In this document: one piece after another, positions 59,928 through 64,000 of the stretch
Position numbering within the stretch: position 1 is the first letter of the stretch
Layout: the number at the start of each line of letters is the position of its first letter
Origin: Hormiphora californensis
Lineage: Eukaryota > Ctenophora > Tentaculata > Cydippida > Pleurobrachiidae
Length of the DNA stretch: 64,000 bases
Direction of reading: 5' to 3'
NCBI GenBank assembly: GCA_020137815.1
Contig: CM035355.1
Location: 1,218,963-1,282,962, forward strand
Translations under genes and position numbers: made by a program
Notes under the pieces: generated by a model
Database searches by the model: none
The model's input: only the letters and a program-made list of their open reading frames with translations
What the model was told of the DNA's origin: nothing

Positions 59928-60127
59928 ACCCTACTTTAGCCCTAACCCTAAAAAACCAGCACTCACGAAACACCCAGATTTTAACGCTGGCGGAGCAATT
60001 ATACAAGTCAGAATATTAAAAATTTAAAAAATGTGTTAGTAAAACACAAGGATTGTTTCTATCCTGTTTGGTAGTTAGGTAGTGCCCTTGTTCCCATCTG
60101 TTCGACACAGGGAGGACTCATGGTTTT

Positions 60128-60335
60128 AACACAACGTTTCGGCGGTTGCCATAATCATATGGGAATAATACATAGCCACACCACTAATTGAACAACTTTC
60201 ATCAACTACAACGTAAAAATATTTATTGAGCCGTTATGTGACAGAGTTTTTTCAATTAAGTGTTCAAGTGGTGTGGATATGTCTTATTTCCACATGATTA
60301 TGGCAACCGCCGAAACGTTGTGTCTCCCCCCGGAA
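60128..60335. repeat. Inverted repeat, arms about 60 bp
   Basis: acacaacgtttcggcggttg ccataatcat at 60130 recurs inverted at 60290-60325, with further matching (gtggtgtgg / ccacaccac). Possibly a small MITE. Confidence 0.65.
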
Positions 60336-60584
60336 GCAGAGCTGTCCCAACGGCCAATAAGGGCGCCACCCAACTACCATATTGATCCTGCTTATCTCAT
60401 CCTTGATTTTTTCTATCCTGTTTGATAAATATTGATCAAGCAGGAATTTCCCGAGAGTAACAAAAATCTCAGTGATGGATGGGTCGATTTTGAGCGGCAA
60501 AACGGCAAAATGCTCATAGAACTAATCTCTACTACCTCCAACAAAATTGTCCAATTCTGATTCTGTCCACTCTCATTTTAAATA

Positions 60585-60755
60585 CAGTCGGACCCCGATT
60601 TAGGGGCCCCCGATTTAGTGGCACCCCTATTTAGGGACAGGATTTTTTTCCCCGATATAGGAAATTAACCTTATTTGACCCCGATTTAGTGGACACCCCG
60701 ATTTAGTCGACAAGAGCCTTTCCCCCGAGGGTGTCCCTAAATCGGGGTCCGACTG
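60585..60755. mobile_element. pogo-type MITE, copy 3
   Basis: Ends CAGTCGGACCCCGATTTAG ... CTAAATCGGGGTCCGACTG, flanked by TA. Confidence 0.82.
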
Positions 60756-61113
60756 TAACATGAATGAGGCAACTCACAACTTTTATCTGCAGGCAGTGAC
60801 TACAGATAAAAGTACTAGGCACTAGGCATAATTATTCATTATTAAAATTTCCATAGCTGACAGAATAAGACAGGTAATTGTCTCTTGTAACTGTAAATTT
60901 AGCATTCATGGTTATTCATTTCTCACTCTCTCATTCTCTCTTTATCTATGCCGACTAAGATTCAGAAGTGTACGTGTGCGGGTACAGGGTTATGCAAAGC
61001 TATGGTGTGACGCAATGTTTTACTAAAATTTGAGATGGTCCATTTGAATATGTCTTAAAGGGGCCTAAATTAGATTTTCTTAGAGCAGACACATGCTGAT
61101 TGCTGGTGATATA

Positions 61114-61191
61114 CAATCCCGACTTACCGGAACCCCGATTTACCGGGAGTATATATACCCCCGAGTATTCCGGTAAATCGGGGTTCGACTG
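61114..61191. mobile_element. pogo-type MITE, copy 4, short and diverged
   Basis: Ends caatcccgacttaccgg ... ccggtaaatcggggttcgactg, about 78 bp. Confidence 0.6.
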
Positions 61192-61529
61192 TAGCTTGGT
61201 GCGAAAAATTACTTGAAAATGAACAGCCTAAATTCTTCGAAGCTCATCGAGTTGAAGCGAGAGAGAGAGACGTTGAGAAAAAAAAAGAGGGAGCGGAAGA
61301 GGGAGATTATACGATAGAACTTGATGAGAGAGAAAGGGGGCCTTCCTAGAAAATTAAAGCGGGAAAGATGTAGAATCTCAAAATTATAAGTCCTCTTATA
61401 AATGTCCATATATGGCCAAAGTGTTCTAGTTAATCCATTCTTGCTTCTTTCATTTATCATCTCGTGTTGTGCTCAATTACATCATCTTTATAACCCTCTC
61501 TGTTCGTAGCTTGTGTGTGTTCCTGCAGA

Positions 61530-61976
61530 ATGAGTGGGGACAGAGGGAAAAAGAAAAAGGTAACTTTTTGTTTGCAGCGACTAGTAGTTGTGCAGCTAAA
61601 CATTACAGCTGGCAGCTCCTCCCAGCTCCCTGTAGGCTGTAGCTTAACTTGCTCAGATCCTCTACTACGCGAATACTAATAAATGCTTACCATTTTTTAT
61701 TTTTTCTTCTTCACAAGATGAATACAGCCCCCATTTGAAATATGATGCAATATCGTCCGGTAGACCTCCCGCCCAATTGCCTTCCTAAATTCAATCGCCC
61801 ACTTGATCATTCTAGACCATATTCGAAAATTGGGGTCGTGAAGCTACCAGATAACTCCCTAGCTTGCTGATTGCTCTCACTCTAACATATTTTGATACCT
61901 TCTCCCCTTTCTCCACAGTGTCAGAGTACAGTGAACTGCTGCTCTAGTAAAGTTGACGTTGTTGGACCGCACAGGT
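61530..61976 (+). other. Possible 5' exons with cysteine-rich segment
   Basis: ATG AGT GGG ... (MSGDRGKKKK) at 61530-61559 ends at a GT-AA donor. A second putative exon, 61920-61974, between tctccacag and a GTGAGA donor, reads CQSTVNCCSSKVDVVGPHR. Cysteine spacing with the downstream LICTVCNGDFC (62430s) resembles a PHD-like finger, but the splice phase to that segment does not fit. Confidence 0.25.
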
Positions 61977-62027
61977 GAGAATCATGTCTAATTATTGAAT
62001 CATATCATCTAATAGATAAAGGTATTA

Positions 62028-62119
62028 CAGTCGGACCCCGATTGACCGGGATGCTTGGCAGAAAGGGTTTTGCCCGGTAAATCGGGGTGCCCGGTATATC
62101 GGCCATCGGGGTCTGACTG
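62028..62119. mobile_element. pogo-type MITE, copy 5
   Basis: 92 bp, ends CAGTCGGACCCCGATTGACC ... GGGGTCTGACTG, flanked by TA. Confidence 0.75.
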
Positions 62120-62147
62120 TACTAGGAAACATTTGACTAGGAAACAT

Positions 62148-62371
62148 TTGACAAGATACCTAAAACTTTTCTTGTATCTCATTTTTTCGATTTATCAGGA
62201 GCATTTTTCAGATTTTTTGTTGTGTAGAAAAATATTCAAAACATGGCCCCTTCCAGCGCCACGCCGCACTTATTTAAAGTATATTCCAGTGTAGATAAGA
62301 TGTAAAATGCTTAAAACTCCTGATAAATCGAAAAAATAAGATAGAAGAAAAGTTTTAGGTATCTTGTCAAC
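62148..62371. mobile_element. Small foldback element
   Basis: ttgacaagatacctaaaact tttctt...cgatttatcaggag at 62148-62200 is repeated inverted at 62310-62371. No ORF. Confidence 0.75.
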
Positions 62372-62479
62372 CTTTAACCTACAAATAATAACTTCCTACT
62401 TCTTATCGATTTTGTTTGATTATCTGAGCTCCTGATCTGCACCGTTTGTAACGGTGATTTTTGTACACACTCTGCTTTG

Positions 62480-63445
62480 ATGGAGAAGCACAGCAATGCT
62501 TTCACACAATGGTGTGAGAGTAATGGACTGACAGATGAAGCATGTCCCTCAGCGAGTGTGATGAAGGCAGTAGAGTGTCTGCTAAATGATGCTGCGTGCC
62601 AGAGCCACGGTAACAATTTTGATTCATCAAGAGTTACTGCAGCTAAACTCAACACGAAGAATAAGCCTGAGTTGATAAATATGATCCAGAATTATGCTTG
62701 GTTTTGTCACATGGTGGTCCTGCCATATGTTGTGGAAGTGGACGCTAAGTTGTTCAAAGATACGACACAAAAGCTGGAGGAAACAGAGAACAAGCTGGAA
62801 GAGGTCACAGGGAAGATCAACTCCATGCAAGAGACCGTTATTAAGTCTCAGGAAGCGTTGTTATCTTGTCAAGAGACGGTGATAACTCTCCAGGGCTCTC
62901 TCCTCTCTGAGAAGAGCAAGAAGATTGAAGAGACGATGTCTTCTGTCAAAGAAGAACTGAAGGGCTATGCAGCAGTTGTGAAGAAGAGCTGCACTGCCTC
63001 GCTTGCTCCTAGGAAGCTACAAGCAGCCATGGTGAAGGCGTCCAGTGTGGAGGACAGGTCCAGCAACCTGATTTTCTACGGGTTGGAGGAGTCTGTTGGA
63101 GAGGAGAAGACTGAGGATGTTGTTCTGAATGTTTTGGAACACACAAACGAGAAGCCGAAACTGGTAAGCTGTAGGAGGCTTGGCGAGAAGAAGGAAGGGA
63201 AGAAGCGGCCTGTCAAGGTGGTACTTCACAACCGAGATATGGTACGCTCCATTCTGGCAAGGTCTGGGATGCTGAGGGAAGTGGAGGGAATGGAAGATGT
63301 TTACATTTGTCCAGATAGGACTGTTGAAGAGAGAAGTGAGAGAAAGAGACTCGTTTCTAAGTTGAAGCAGCAGAGAGAGACTGAGCCACACGTTAAGTGG
63401 GGTATTGTGAGAGGTAGTGTGATTAGAAGAGATGAGAAAAAATGA
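62480..63445 (+). CDS. Non-LTR retrotransposon ORF1-like RNA-binding protein
   Basis: Intact 321-codon ORF (ATG 62480, TGA 63443-63445). The upstream in-frame sequence remains open, with LICTVCNGDFC just before the ATG, so the true start may be earlier. N-terminal part helical; residues about 85-160 look like a coiled coil (KLEETENKLEEVTGKINSMQ). The C-terminal part follows the ORF1/RRM pattern: SSNLIFYGLEESVGEEKTED, SCRRLGEKK, RPVKVVLHNRDMVRSILARS, VYICPDRTVEERSERKRLVS. ORF1 proteins bind element RNA in the retrotransposition particle. No reverse transcriptase follows within the remaining 555 bp, so the element is truncated by the window edge or the gene stands alone. Confidence 0.7.
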   Translation: MEKHSNAFTQWCESNGLTDEACPSASVMKAVECLLNDAACQSHGNNFDSSRVTAAKLNTKNKPELINMIQNYAWFCHMVVLPYVVEVDAKLFKDTTQKLEETENKLEEVTGKINSMQETVIKSQEALLSCQETVITLQGSLLSEKSKKIEETMSSVKEELKGYAAVVKKSCTASLAPRKLQAAMVKASSVEDRSSNLIFYGLEESVGEEKTEDVVLNVLEHTNEKPKLVSCRRLGEKKEGKKRPVKVVLHNRDMVRSILARSGMLREVEGMEDVYICPDRTVEERSERKRLVSKLKQQRETEPHVKWGIVRGSVIRRDEKK

Positions 63446-63930
63446 GACAGACAATTCATATTAATTTCTATACAATATTATTTGATTTAGAGTGTTTCCG
63501 CGGTGTAAGCGCTCATTCGGTGAGCCTGCCTCGTTCTTGTGGGTACATGATATTGTTTCAGTATTCATTTGAACGTTCAAAATCAAAATCAAATGAATAA
63601 TACAGTCCCGTAAAAATAATATCTGCGATACTTAAAATGAACACGGACGTACGCTTGTAGTATTCGAGATGCTTTTCTTGTGCGAAAAAAAATAATATCA
63701 TGAATACAAATATGTTTTACAATTTCTGCGGTGCTCGTTTCTGTGCGTTTGAACCACTTTACAAATTAAATGATGCGAAATATTGAAAGATAGAGAGAAA
63801 GTAGGGAACTAGTTCCGTATAAAAGTCAATTGTTGAATAGCAGCTCCACATGTAGTTGTAGTTTGCCATTCTTATTACAGTGTGTATTAGCAGGTGTGCA
63901 TCGGGTCTGCTACCCACTGGATGAGGGAGA
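63446..63930. other. 3' flank, nothing recognised
   Basis: AT-rich sequence after the ORF1-like gene with no reverse transcriptase motif in any frame. Confidence 0.5.
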
Positions 63931-63952
63931 ACGAGAGAGTTAGAGAGAGAGC

Positions 63953-64000
<48 letters not shown>
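63931..64000. repeat. (GA)n microsatellite at the window edge
   Basis: GA tract running off the end of the window. Confidence 0.95.

Larger units (their letters stand above)
58244..59993. mobile_element. MULE-like DNA transposon remnant with long inverted repeats
   Basis: Outer inverted repeats ccagcgttaaaatctgggtg (58244) and its complement (to about 59990). Inner segments also recur inverted: aggccttgacatttcctacc ... tgaattagccaaaacggttg at 58430-58490 versus 59715-59772, and gggtgtttcg blocks near 59480 and 59690. The left arm contains telomere-like ggggttagggttaggg. Inside lies a SWIM-domain gene. The right arm is split by the MITE at 59773-59927. Confidence 0.7.

Overview
This is nuclear DNA from an animal. 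Genes are split into short exons (about 60-350 bp) with GT-AG introns, and the gene set is metazoan: a cytosolic tryptophanyl-tRNA synthetase, the mRNA cap methyltransferase CMTR1, methionine synthase reductase, TMEM135, a CLC-6-type chloride transporter, a T1-domain voltage-gated K+ channel and a GAIN/GPS adhesion GPCR. Modest introns, dense TC/GA microsatellites and many short inverted-repeat transposons suggest an invertebrate. I cannot name the phylum. Family assignments come from remembered sequence similarity, not from a search.

Layout. 1-4.4 kb: repeats plus the 3' end of an RPP14-like gene (+). 4.4-13.1 kb: three genes in a row on the minus strand, TMEM135, MTRR and the 3' half of CMTR1. 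MTRR is complete in six exons and carries an in-frame 21-bp minisatellite. A near-perfect 1.3 kb TTAA-flanked foldback element lies between MTRR and CMTR1. 13.1-15.3 kb: a minisatellite abutting a CMTR1 splice acceptor. 15.3-19.9 kb: homopolymer-ridden sequence that looks like low-quality base calls. 19.97-22.4 kb: the C-terminal half of WARS and two ankyrin-repeat exons (-). 22.4-31 kb: no genes seen; microsatellites, a foldback, and two copies of a TIR element containing AGCTTTTTTT tandem repeats. 31.0-33.4 kb: an intronless Kv channel (+) with one frame break. 33.9-43.5 kb: a 17-exon CLCN6-like gene (-) whose CBS-domain exons are absent, with a retrotransposon fragment and further junk-like sequence in its introns. 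44.8-54.5 kb: a 23-exon adhesion GPCR (+), head-to-head with the CLC gene. 54.5-64 kb: mobile-element graveyard (RTE-like RT remnant, other retroelement pieces, a MULE-like SWIM transposase inside long inverted repeats, pogo-type MITEs, an intact ORF1-like gene).

The most unusual pattern is that several tandem arrays are anchored on splice sites. One triplicates an exon end with its 5' splice site (about 52.02-52.09 kb). Others have the functional 3' splice site as their last unit or edge (11.51 kb, 13.10 kb, 53.93 kb, loosely 22.01 kb). With the coding minisatellite in MTRR, this suggests that tandem duplication repeatedly starts in or next to exons here. No prokaryotic-type system (CRISPR, operon, IS element) is present, and I saw no tRNA or rRNA gene.
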